Below, piece after piece: positions 26,603-34,016 of a stretch of DNA of 64,000 bases. Location: assembly GCF_000772045.1 (NCBI RefSeq), contig NZ_CP009754.1, positions 7,192,001 through 7,256,000 of the forward strand. Reading direction: 5' to 3'. The stretch's first letter is position 1; each line of letters begins with the position of its first letter. The position numbers and the translations under genes were made by a program. The notes under the pieces are model-generated. The model was not told the origin of the DNA and did not search any database. It was given only the letters and a program-made list of their open reading frames with translations. This stretch comes from Streptomyces sp. CCM_MD2014 (GTDB lineage Bacteria > Actinomycetota > Actinomycetes > Streptomycetales > Streptomycetaceae).

Positions 26603-27123
26603 TCTCCACGGCCGACGGGGCGATGATCTTCGCAGGGCCACGACCTGCTTCGCCGCCGGGCTGACCTGCGCATTGATGGAAAAGGCGCAGGTCGAACGAC
26701 TGTTGACAGGCGGCGGCGGGGGGCCGGTAGGTTCGGCGGAGTCCACCACCGGACGCCCGACCGGGGAATCTTCCGCATACGCGTCGCGGCGCCGCTGAGT
26801 CAGGGACGGTGTGCCGCACCGGGGTACCGTCACTGGGAGCCAGGCTCAGTGCCCGCACCGCGACGAGGGAACGTTCCGGCCGGTCGGGAGGTGTGACCCG
26901 GGTGGGGCCCGGGCGCTCAGTAGACAACGACCCAGGTCGACCCGCAGCCGGCGGGTCCCGGGCCGGCCCGAAGGGCGCCGGGCCCCCATCCGTCGCACAA
27001 CGTCCCGAAACGGCTATCGCTACCCCGCTTTCCGGGAACCGACACCACCGTAGGACCGTCCTGTCACGTTGACGCAGGCCGCGGCGATTATGGTGGTCCT
27101 CTGCGTACGGACACGAAGGGGCA
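26603..27123. other. 521-base intergenic interval
   Basis: No plausible protein gene. It contains TTGACA (26703-26708) with TAGGTT (26728-26733), a promoter-like pair with a rather long 19-base spacer, whose transcript would run 390 bases before the next gene. Closer to ppm1 it holds GGAAC (27035-27039) and CGTC (27057-27060), resembling an ECF sigma-E type promoter. Confidence 0.4.
27035..27060 (+). promoter_or_regulatory. Possible ECF (sigma-E-like) promoter for ppm1
   Basis: GGAAC and CGTC separated by 17 bases resemble the streptomycete sigma-E consensus (GGAAC, about 16 bases, CGTC). Transcription would begin about 55 bases before the coding region. A cell-envelope function for the gene fits such control, but the spacing is one base long and the call is tentative. 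Confidence 0.35.
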
Positions 27124-28005
27124 GTGGTGAACGACGGCGACGGGACGCCCGCGGCTGCGGGGCGTGAGAGGCGGTTCGGCCCGCTGGGCACGGCCCTGGT
27201 GATCATTCCGACCTACAACGAGGCGGAGAACATCAAGGCGATCGTCACGCGCGTGCGCGAGGCCGTCCCCGAGGCACACGTGCTCGTGGCCGACGACAAC
27301 AGCCCCGACGGCACCGGCAGGCTCGCCGACGAACTGGCGGCCGCGGACGACCACGTCCAGGTCATGCACCGCAAGGGCAAGGAAGGGCTGGGCGCCGCCT
27401 ACCTCGCGGGCTTCCGCTGGGGCCTGGAGCACGGCTACGGCGTGCTGATCGAAATGGACGCCGACGGCTCCCACCAGCCCGAGGAACTGCCCCGTCTGCT
27501 GACCGCCCTCAAGGGCGCCGACCTGGTGCTCGGCTCCCGCTGGGTGCCGGGCGGGCGCGTGGTGAACTGGCCCAAGTCCCGCGAGTTCATCTCGCGCGGC
27601 GGCAGCATGTACTCGCGGATCGCGCTCGATCTGCCCCTGCGCGACATCACCGGCGGCTACCGCGCCTTCCGCCGCGAGACCCTGGAAGGTCTCGGCCTCG
27701 AGGAGGTCGCCTCGCAGGGGTACTGCTTCCAGGTAGACCTCGCCCGCCGGGCGATCAAGGCCGGATACCACGTGGTCGAGGTGCCGATCACGTTCGTCGA
27801 GCGCGAACTCGGCGACTCCAAGATGAGCCGCGACATCCTCGTCGAGGCCCTGTGGCGGGTCACCACCTGGGGTGTGGGGGAGAGGGTCGGCAAGGTCCTG
27901 GGGCGCGACAAGCGGTCCGACGCGGTGCCCGGCGGGCCGGAGGCGCACGGCGGCAAGCCGACGAAGCCTGCGGAGCCGACGAAGGTGCCCGACGGCAACG
28001 CCTGA
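27124..28005 (+). CDS. ppm1: Polyprenol-phosphate mannose synthase (GT2)
   Basis: A 293-residue glycosyltransferase moving mannose from GDP-mannose to polyprenyl phosphate, the donor for protein O-mannosylation and lipoglycan synthesis. The GT2 domain shows VIIPTYNEAENI (about 23-34), LVADDNSPDGTG (acidic motif), EMDADGSHQPEELP with the DxD metal site (about 110-123), and SRWVPGGRVVNWP. No apolipoprotein N-acyltransferase (Lnt) domain is fused, unlike mycobacterial Ppm1. The C-terminus is a Lys-rich tail. GAAGGGG precedes GTG 27124. FxsA follows downstream. Confidence 0.93.
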   Translation: MVNDGDGTPAAAGRERRFGPLGTALVIIPTYNEAENIKAIVTRVREAVPEAHVLVADDNSPDGTGRLADELAAADDHVQVMHRKGKEGLGAAYLAGFRWGLEHGYGVLIEMDADGSHQPEELPRLLTALKGADLVLGSRWVPGGRVVNWPKSREFISRGGSMYSRIALDLPLRDITGGYRAFRRETLEGLGLEEVASQGYCFQVDLARRAIKAGYHVVEVPITFVERELGDSKMSRDILVEALWRVTTWGVGERVGKVLGRDKRSDAVPGGPEAHGGKPTKPAEPTKVPDGNA

Positions 28006-28043
28006 CCGGCTCCCTATGCCGCCCGACCGGCCCCTTATGCCGC
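28003..28043 (+). repeat. Tandem 21-bp imperfect duplication
   Basis: GACCGGCTCCCTATGCCGC and GACCGGCCCCTTATGCCGC lie head to tail with 17 of 19 identical positions, beginning at the ppm1 stop codon. It looks like a local duplication in the spacer before fxsA. Confidence 0.6.
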
Positions 28044-28072
28044 ACTGAGCCGGGGCCAGGCACACTGGGAGT

Positions 28073-28648
28073 ATGACGACTGGCGCTCAGACCCCCAGGT
28101 CCCCCGCCCGGCCTCCGCGCTCCCGGCTGCGCACCTTCTTGCCGCTGGGCGTCGCCGCGTGGCTCGTGCTGGAGATCTGGCTGCTCGTCATGGTCGCGGG
28201 GGCGTCCAGCGGCTTCGTGGTCTTCCTGCTCCTGGTCGCCGGCGTCGTCCTCGGGTCCGTGGTCATCAAGGCGGCCGGCCGCCGGGCCTTCCGCAACCTC
28301 ACGGAGACGCTCAACCAGCAGCAGTCGGGCACCCCGCCCGAGGCCGCCCGCCCGAACAGCGAGGGCAACGGCCTGATGATGCTGGGCGGGCTGCTGCTGA
28401 TCCTGCCGGGCTTGATCTCGGACGCGCTCGGCCTGCTCATGCTGCTGCCCCCGGTGCAGAAGGCCGTGAGCCGTTACGCCCAGCGGACGGTCGAGCGCAA
28501 GCTCCGCGACGCCGGCCCGGGCACCCTGGGCGACGCCTTCCGCCAGGCCCGGATGCACCGTCCGGACGGCAAGGTGGTCCAGGGTGAGGTCGTACGGGAC
28601 GACCCGGACGACTTCCCCCAGGACCCCCGGCCGCCGTTGACGCGCTGA
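28073..28648 (+). CDS. fxsA: FxsA-family membrane protein
   Basis: A 191-residue inner-membrane protein with the FxsA layout: helices at about residues 22-42 (LPLGVAAWLVLEIWLLVMV), 45-65 and 100-125 (MMLGGLLLILPGLISDALGLLMLLPP), followed by a soluble charged tail. The GLLLILPGLISD stretch is the family signature. FxsA in E. coli affects phage F exclusion; its role in actinobacteria is unknown. It runs toward rbpA, from which it is separated by a strong hairpin. Confidence 0.9.
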   Translation: MTTGAQTPRSPARPPRSRLRTFLPLGVAAWLVLEIWLLVMVAGASSGFVVFLLLVAGVVLGSVVIKAAGRRAFRNLTETLNQQQSGTPPEAARPNSEGNGLMMLGGLLLILPGLISDALGLLMLLPPVQKAVSRYAQRTVERKLRDAGPGTLGDAFRQARMHRPDGKVVQGEVVRDDPDDFPQDPRPPLTR

Positions 28649-28714
28649 CCTGCGGCTCCGTCCCACGTCCCGGACCCGCCACGGCCTGGACCCGGCACGC
28701 GACGGACACGACAA

Positions 28715-28759
28715 AACCGCGGGTGCCGTACATGAAGCTCATGTACGGCACCCGCGGTT
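28715..28759. terminator. Strong bidirectional terminator between fxsA and rbpA
   Basis: A perfect 21-bp stem (28715-28735 with 28739-28759) with a three-base loop AGC. It lies between two convergent stop codons, and A and T residues flank the stem on the two sides as expected of a two-way terminator. Confidence 0.9.
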
Positions 28760-28787
28760 GTGCTGTCGTGTCGCCTACGGTTTCCCG

Positions 28788-29162
28788 CTACGCACTCTTG
28801 CGGCTGTCACGCGGATGGACCGCGATGTTCATCGCGCCGGAGCGCAGAACGGCCAGCCGCTCCTCGAGGACCTCTTCGAGCTCCTCGCGGGTGCGTCGCT
28901 CCATCAGCATGTCCCAGTGCGTACGCGCGGGCTTGGCCTTCTTCTCCTCAGGGCCGTCGCCGTCCACCAGAAGTGCCTGGGCCCCGCAGACCTTGCACTC
29001 CCACTCCGGCGGGATCTCCGCCTCGACCGAGAAGGGCATCTCGAATCGATGCCCCTTCTCGCATGCGTACTCCACGGCCTGGCGCGGGGCCAGGTCGATG
29101 CCGCGGTCCGTCTCGTAGCTGGTCACCACGAGGCGCGTGCCGCGAAGAGCTCGCTCACTCAT
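28788..29162 (-). CDS. rbpA: RNA polymerase-binding protein RbpA
   Basis: A 124-residue actinobacterial transcription factor that binds RNA polymerase and group 1/2 sigma factors and stabilises open complexes. Visible are the N-terminal tail (SERALRGTRLVV), a zinc-binding core with CEKGH and CKVCG (about residues 34-58), and the C-terminal sigma-interaction helices (RTHWDMLMERRTREELEEVLEERL, about 80-103). The length agrees with S. coelicolor RbpA. A perfect sigma-R promoter lies upstream, in line with its known thiol-oxidative-stress control. Confidence 0.97.
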   Translation of the reverse strand: MSERALRGTRLVVTSYETDRGIDLAPRQAVEYACEKGHRFEMPFSVEAEIPPEWECKVCGAQALLVDGDGPEEKKAKPARTHWDMLMERRTREELEEVLEERLAVLRSGAMNIAVHPRDSRKSA

Positions 29163-29223
29163 GAATCGTGCCTCCCGGGCTTGTCGCCCACAGGACAGGT
29201 GTCGCTGTCGTCGTCATCCGGTC

Positions 29224-29249
29224 AACGTCCGGGCGGCGGTAAAGATTCC
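29224..29249 (-). promoter_or_regulatory. Sigma-R promoter of rbpA
   Basis: Minus-strand GGAAT (29249-29245), 18 bases, then GTT (29226-29224): an exact match to the sigma-R consensus GGAAT-N18-GTT. The predicted start lies about 50 bases before the rbpA ATG. S. coelicolor rbpA is a known sigma-R target, so this assignment rests on both the sequence and the literature. Confidence 0.88.
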
Positions 29250-29439
29250 CGTCCCGACTCCCGATCCGGGCCCTGCGTCGCCGTCGCAGCCGCAGCCTTG
29301 CAACCAGTGCAGTACCCGCCGACGTCCGGTTTGTCACCTCTGCTGACAGATGTGACATAGCGATTCGGCACCTTTGACGCGCAGTAACGGTACGCCTGGC
29401 AGGCCAAACGCGTACACTACAGCCCTTTCGCGCCGAGTG

Positions 29440-30852
29440 CTAAATCCTTTCGGGCACCGGATTGCCCGCGTCGCCGATCGCCCGCCGTACGGGCACCCGC
29501 GCGAGCAGCACGAAACCGATCACGAAGAAGGCGACCAGGGAGATGATCGCGTCGCGGTAGCTCCCGGTCAGCTGGTAGGTGAGCCCGAAGAGCAGCGGCC
29601 CGAGCCAGCTCATTCCGCGGTCGCTCAGCTCGTACGCCGAGAAGTACTCGGCCTCCTTGCCCGGCGGGACCAGGTGGGAGAACAGGGAGCGGGACAGTGC
29701 CTGGCTGCCGCCCAGGACGAGCCCGATCCCCGCGGCCAGCACGAAGAACCACGCGGGCGCGCCGGCCGGCAGGAAGTACCCCGCGGCGAGGGTCACCGTC
29801 CAGGCGACCAGCGATCCGAGGATGGTGCGCTTGGCCCCGTACCTCCGGGCCAGCCGGCCCAGTGCCAGCGCGCCCGCCACCGCCAGCACCTGGACGAGCA
29901 GCACCGCCACGATGAGCGTGGACTGCCCGAGGTCCAGTTCCTCGGAGCCGTAGACCGAGGCCTGGGAGATCACCGTCTGGATGCCGTCGTTGTAGACGAG
30001 GTACGCGAGCAGGAACGCCAGCGTCAGTGGACGGCGGCGCATGTCGCGGACGGTCGCCGCGAGCTGCCGGAAGCCGGGCAGCGCGGCCTCCCGGGCCACC
30101 GCGCGCCGGTCGCGCAGCCGCCGGAGCGGAATGAGCGCGAAGGCGCCCCACCACAGACCGGCCGATGCCAGGCAGATGCGGACCGCCGCGCTCTCGCTCA
30201 GCCCGAAGGAGTCGTGGCCGGTGTAGAGGACCAGGTTGACGACCAGGACGAGGGAGCCGGCCGCGTAGCCGAAGGCCCAGCCGCGGGAGGAGACCGCGTC
30301 GCGCTCCTCGGGCGGGGCGATCTGGGGCAGGTAGGAGTTGTAGAGCATCATCGCGACCGACTGCGCCGCGTTGGCGACGACCAGCAGCACGCCGCCCAGG
30401 AGATACCGGTCGCCGTCGAGGAAGAACATGCCGGTCGTGGCCGCCGCCCCGGTGTACGCGGCGGCGGCCAGCAGCGGCTTCTTGCGGCCCGAGCGGTCGG
30501 CGGCGGCACCCACCAGGGGCATCACCAGCACCGCGACGATCACCGACAGCGACACCGAGTACGCGAAGAACGACCCGGCGCGCACCGGTATGCCCAGCGG
30601 GTGGACGTACCCGTCCGGGTCTGCCGCGGACTCGGCCACCGAGGTCAGATAGGGGCCCAGGAACACGGTGAGCACGCTCGTCGAGTAGACGGAGCACGCC
30701 CAGTCGTAGAAGTACCAGCCGCGCTGCTCGCGCCGCCGCTCGGCCGCCCCGTCGGCCCCGTCGGCCGCGTCCGTCCGCAGGGTGTCGGTGCCCACCCGTG
30801 CCCTCGCTTCCCCGTGCACGCGCACCGTCCCCGGGGCGCGGCCGGGCCTCAT
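29440..30852 (-). CDS. UMF1/Atg22-type MFS transporter
   Basis: A 470-residue protein with about 12 membrane spans. RGWYFYDWACSVYSTSVLTV near the start and the FGYAAGSLVLVVNL region are typical of the UMF1 MFS group (related to yeast Atg22, a vacuolar amino-acid exporter). AADRSGRKKPLL is motif A. Substrate unknown. The ATG at 30852 overlaps the stop of the glycerophosphodiesterase gene (ATGA). A GTG at 30795 with GAGGG upstream is an alternative that would trim 19 polar residues. It is the last gene of a three-gene operon. Confidence 0.88.
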   Translation of the reverse strand: MRPGRAPGTVRVHGEARARVGTDTLRTDAADGADGAAERRREQRGWYFYDWACSVYSTSVLTVFLGPYLTSVAESAADPDGYVHPLGIPVRAGSFFAYSVSLSVIVAVLVMPLVGAAADRSGRKKPLLAAAAYTGAAATTGMFFLDGDRYLLGGVLLVVANAAQSVAMMLYNSYLPQIAPPEERDAVSSRGWAFGYAAGSLVLVVNLVLYTGHDSFGLSESAAVRICLASAGLWWGAFALIPLRRLRDRRAVAREAALPGFRQLAATVRDMRRRPLTLAFLLAYLVYNDGIQTVISQASVYGSEELDLGQSTLIVAVLLVQVLAVAGALALGRLARRYGAKRTILGSLVAWTVTLAAGYFLPAGAPAWFFVLAAGIGLVLGGSQALSRSLFSHLVPPGKEAEYFSAYELSDRGMSWLGPLLFGLTYQLTGSYRDAIISLVAFFVIGFVLLARVPVRRAIGDAGNPVPERI

Positions 30853-31616
30853 GCCCAGACGCCGCGGTCCTCCATGACCTTGCGCAGTGTGTCGATGTGA
30901 TCGGTCATGATGCCATCCACTCCCAGGTCGAGGAGCCGGTGCATCCGGTCCGGATCGTTCACCGTCCAGACGTGCACCTGCAGCCCGCGCGCGTGGGCCG
31001 CGCGCACGAAGCGGTGGTCCACCACCCGGACGCCCGACTGGACCTCGGGAACCTGCGCGGCCACCGCCGAGCGGCGCAGTGCGGCCGGCAGGCCCCAGGA
31101 GCGCAGCCGCAGGCCGAGGACGCCACGGGTGCCGTACGAGGTGGCCAGGCGCTCACCGGCCAGCCGCTGGGCGCGGACCACACGGGCCTCGGAGAACGAG
31201 CCGACGCAGACCCGGTCCCAGGCGTTGTGCCGCCGGATCAGCTCCAGGAGGGGCTCCAGCGCCGGCTCCGCCTTCACGTCGATGTTCCAGCGCACCTCGG
31301 GGAAGGTCTCCAGAAGCTCCTCGAACAGCGGCACGGGTTCCGCGCCCGCCACGCGCGCGTGCCGCACCTTCTCCCACGGCAGGTCCGCGATCCGCCCCGC
31401 TGCGTCCGTCACCCGGTCCAGGGTCGCGTCGTGGAAGGCGACGAGCTTCCCGTCCAGGGTGGCGTGCACGTCGGTCTCGATGTACCGGTAGCCCGCCTCC
31501 ACCGCGCGGCGGAACTGCCGCAGCGTGTTCTCCAGGCCGTCCGCCGCCCCGCCCCGGTGGGCGAACGCGAGCGGGCCGGGACGGTCGAGGTAGGGATGGC
31601 GTATCGGGGTGGTCAC
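30849..31616 (-). CDS. Glycerophosphodiester phosphodiesterase
   Basis: A 255-residue GDPD-family TIM barrel that cleaves glycerophosphodiesters to glycerol-3-phosphate and an alcohol. LAFAHRGGAADGLENTL (about 15-31) holds the catalytic His and the Glu-Asn metal site, and YIETDVHATLDGKLVAFHDATLDRVT (about 43-68) holds the second His and metal ligands. No signal peptide, so cytoplasmic. It overlaps both neighbours by four bases, indicating an operon YczE-GDPD-UMF1. Confidence 0.94.
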   Translation of the reverse strand: MTTPIRHPYLDRPGPLAFAHRGGAADGLENTLRQFRRAVEAGYRYIETDVHATLDGKLVAFHDATLDRVTDAAGRIADLPWEKVRHARVAGAEPVPLFEELLETFPEVRWNIDVKAEPALEPLLELIRRHNAWDRVCVGSFSEARVVRAQRLAGERLATSYGTRGVLGLRLRSWGLPAALRRSAVAAQVPEVQSGVRVVDHRFVRAAHARGLQVHVWTVNDPDRMHRLLDLGVDGIMTDHIDTLRKVMEDRGVWA

Positions 31617-32302
31617 CGACGCAGTATCGCGCGCCGGGGCCGGCCGGCGGCAACCACCGTGCTGCCGTACGGTGTCGACGGCACGGCGAACACGCGCAGG
31701 AACACCTGGGCGAGCGGGCCGATCGACACGGCGTAGAGCAGGGTGCCGACGCCGACCGTGCCGCCGAGGGCGAAGCCCGTCACCACGACGGTGATCTCGA
31801 CGGCGGTCCGCACCAGCCGCACCGAGAGCCCGGTGCGCTGGTTCAGCCCCGTCATCAGGCCGTCACGCGGGCCCGGGCCGAACCGTGCGGCGATGTACAG
31901 CCCGGTCGCCGCGCCGTTCAGGACGATGCCCGCCACCATCGCGGTGATCCGCGGCGTCCAGCCGTGGGCGTCCGGGACGACGCTCAGCGTGGCGTCCATC
32001 GCGGCGCCGATCACCAGCACGTTGGAGACCGTGCCGAGGCCCGGCCGCTGGCGCAGCGGTATCCACAGCAGCAGGACCACCGCTCCCACGACGGTCAGCA
32101 CCAGGCCCATCGACAGCCCGGTGTGCTCCGCGAGGCCCTGGTGCAGCACGTTCCACGGCTCGAGGCCGAGCCCGGACCTGACCAGCAGCGCGGAACTCGC
32201 GCCGTACAGGACGAGACCGCCGTAGAGCTGGATCAGCCGCCGCGCGAGGTGGCCCTGCCTGAGCTGCCTGGGCTGCCCGGGCTGCCTGGGTTTCCTGGTC
32301 AA
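31613..32302 (-). CDS. YczE-type integral membrane protein
   Basis: A 229-residue protein with about five membrane spans: YGGLVLYGASSALLVRSGLG, SMGLVLTVVGAVVLLLWIPL and the GAATGLYIAARFGPGPRDGLMTGL stretch are typical of the YczE/YitT-like group. Function unknown; in Bacillus and actinobacteria it is often paired with a MocR regulator (YczR), as here on the opposite strand. I start at TTG 32302 because AGGGGG lies six bases upstream; the frame is open to 32344 but that would place extra Pro/Arg residues and invade the regulator's promoter. It heads a three-gene operon. Confidence 0.75.
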   Translation of the reverse strand: MTRKPRQPGQPRQLRQGHLARRLIQLYGGLVLYGASSALLVRSGLGLEPWNVLHQGLAEHTGLSMGLVLTVVGAVVLLLWIPLRQRPGLGTVSNVLVIGAAMDATLSVVPDAHGWTPRITAMVAGIVLNGAATGLYIAARFGPGPRDGLMTGLNQRTGLSVRLVRTAVEITVVVTGFALGGTVGVGTLLYAVSIGPLAQVFLRVFAVPSTPYGSTVVAAGRPRRAILRR

Positions 32303-32403
32303 GAGATGCCCCCTGGGTGGTCGTGGTGGCCTGCCGCATGACACCCTGTGGCTTGATAGGGAGAGTCAACCATGGCCAATTCGGGGAAGGTGGACTGATT
32401 TCC

Positions 32404-33906
32404 ATGGCGCAGTGGACCTCGGCCGTGGGGGCGGGGCAGCTTGCCCGGCTGCTCGGCTCGCAGCAGGACCGCCCGGCCGGGCCCGGCACCCGCCGCCCAC
32501 CGGCCTACCGCGCGCTCGCGGACGGCATCCGGCTGCTCGTGCTGGAGGGCCGTGTCCCGGTCGCCGCCCGGCTTCCCGCCGAACGCGAACTGGCCCTCGC
32601 CCTGACCGTCAGCCGCACCACCGTCGCCGCCGCCTACGAGGCGCTGCGGGCCGAGGGCTTCCTGGAGTCCCGGCGGGGTGCGGGCAGCTGGACCGCCGTC
32701 CCGGCCGGAAACCCGCTGCCCGCGCGAGGGCTGGAGCCGCTGCCGCCCGAGGCCCTCGGCTCCGTCATCGACCTGGGCTGCGCGGCGCTGCCCGCGCCCG
32801 AGCCCTGGCTCACCCGCGCGGTGCAGGGTGCCCTCGAGGAGCTGCCGCCGTACGCGCACACCCACGGCGACTACCCGGCCGGACTGCCCGCGCTGCGCGC
32901 GATGATCGCCGAGCGCTACACCGCGCGGGGCATCCCCACCATGCCCGAGCAGATCATGGTGACCACCGGGGCGATGGGTGCGATCGACGCCATCTGCCAC
33001 CTCTTCGGGGGGCGCGGCGAGCGCATCGCCGTGGAGTCCCCCTCCTACGCCAACATCCTCCAGCTCATGCGCGAGGCCGGTGCCCGGCTGGTGCCCGTCG
33101 CGATGGCCGAGGGGCTCACCGGCTGGGACGTGGAGCGCTGGCGCCAGGTGCTGCGCGACGCCGCGCCCCGCATCGCCTACGTCGTCGCCGACTTCCACAA
33201 CCCCACCGGCGCCCTCGCCGACGACGACCAGCGACGGCGCCTGGTGGACGCCGCCCGCTCGGCCGGGACGGTGCTCGTCGCCGACGAGACCATGAGCGAG
33301 CTGTGGCTGGACGACGACGTCGAGATGCCGCGCCCCGTGTGCGCCTTCGACCCGGCCGGGTCCACCGTGATCACCGTCGGCTCGGCGAGCAAGGCCTTCT
33401 GGGCCGGGATGCGCATCGGCTGGGTCCGCGCCGCCCCCGACGTGATCCGCAGCCTGGTCGCCGCGCGCGCCTACGCCGACCTGGGCACCCCGGTGCTGGA
33501 GCAGCTCGCCGTGAACTGGCTGTTCAGCACCGGCGGCTGGGAACAGGCCGTGACCGTGCGCCGTGAACAGGCCCGGCAGAACCGGGACGAGCTGGTGGCG
33601 GCGGTACGGCGGGAGCTGCCCGCCTGGGAGTTCGAGGTGCCCCGCGGCGGGCTCACCCTCTGGGTACGGACCGGGGGCCTGTCGGGCTCCCGGCTCGCCG
33701 AGGCGGGGGAGCGGGTGGGCGTCCGTGTTCCCTCGGGGCCGCGCTTCGGGGTCGACGGCGCCTTCGAGGGGTACGTCCGGCTGCCGTTCACGGTCGGCGG
33801 CGCCGTGGCCGAGGAGGCGGCGGTGCGACTGGCCGCGGCGGCCCGGCTGGTGGAGAACGGCGGCGGCGTCGGCGGCGGCGAGGCGCCACGGACGTTCGTG
33901 GCGTAG
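32404..33906 (+). CDS. MocR/GabR-family PLP-dependent regulator (YczR-like)
   Basis: A 500-residue regulator with an N-terminal GntR winged helix (about 35-95, RLPAERELALALTVSRTTVAAAYEALRAEGFLESR region) and a fold-type-I aminotransferase domain. VTVGSASKAFWAGMRIGW carries the PLP-binding Lys (about residue 332), and VADFHNPTGAL holds the cofactor-contacting Asn/Pro. It should bind PLP and repress or activate the divergent YczE operon. I use ATG 32404; the open frame extends further upstream without support. Confidence 0.92.
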   Translation: MAQWTSAVGAGQLARLLGSQQDRPAGPGTRRPPAYRALADGIRLLVLEGRVPVAARLPAERELALALTVSRTTVAAAYEALRAEGFLESRRGAGSWTAVPAGNPLPARGLEPLPPEALGSVIDLGCAALPAPEPWLTRAVQGALEELPPYAHTHGDYPAGLPALRAMIAERYTARGIPTMPEQIMVTTGAMGAIDAICHLFGGRGERIAVESPSYANILQLMREAGARLVPVAMAEGLTGWDVERWRQVLRDAAPRIAYVVADFHNPTGALADDDQRRRLVDAARSAGTVLVADETMSELWLDDDVEMPRPVCAFDPAGSTVITVGSASKAFWAGMRIGWVRAAPDVIRSLVAARAYADLGTPVLEQLAVNWLFSTGGWEQAVTVRREQARQNRDELVAAVRRELPAWEFEVPRGGLTLWVRTGGLSGSRLAEAGERVGVRVPSGPRFGVDGAFEGYVRLPFTVGGAVAEEAAVRLAAAARLVENGGGVGGGEAPRTFVA

Positions 33907-33961
33907 CTGTGCCGTCCCGGCGGTTTGGCGGCGCGGCTGACCGGTGGGCGGTAGCCGGGTG

Positions 33962-34010
33962 CGGCGGGGCCGGGGCGGCGCGGTGGGTCGCGCCGGCCCC
34001 GGCCCCGCCG
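33962..34010. terminator. Long GC-only hairpin between convergent genes
   Basis: A 21-base left arm (33962-33982) pairs with a 22-base right arm (33989-34010) with one bulge and a six-base loop GTGGGT. It ends seven bases before the stop codon of the FtsK-like gene. Confidence 0.75.
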
Positions 34011-34016
34011 TAGGGA

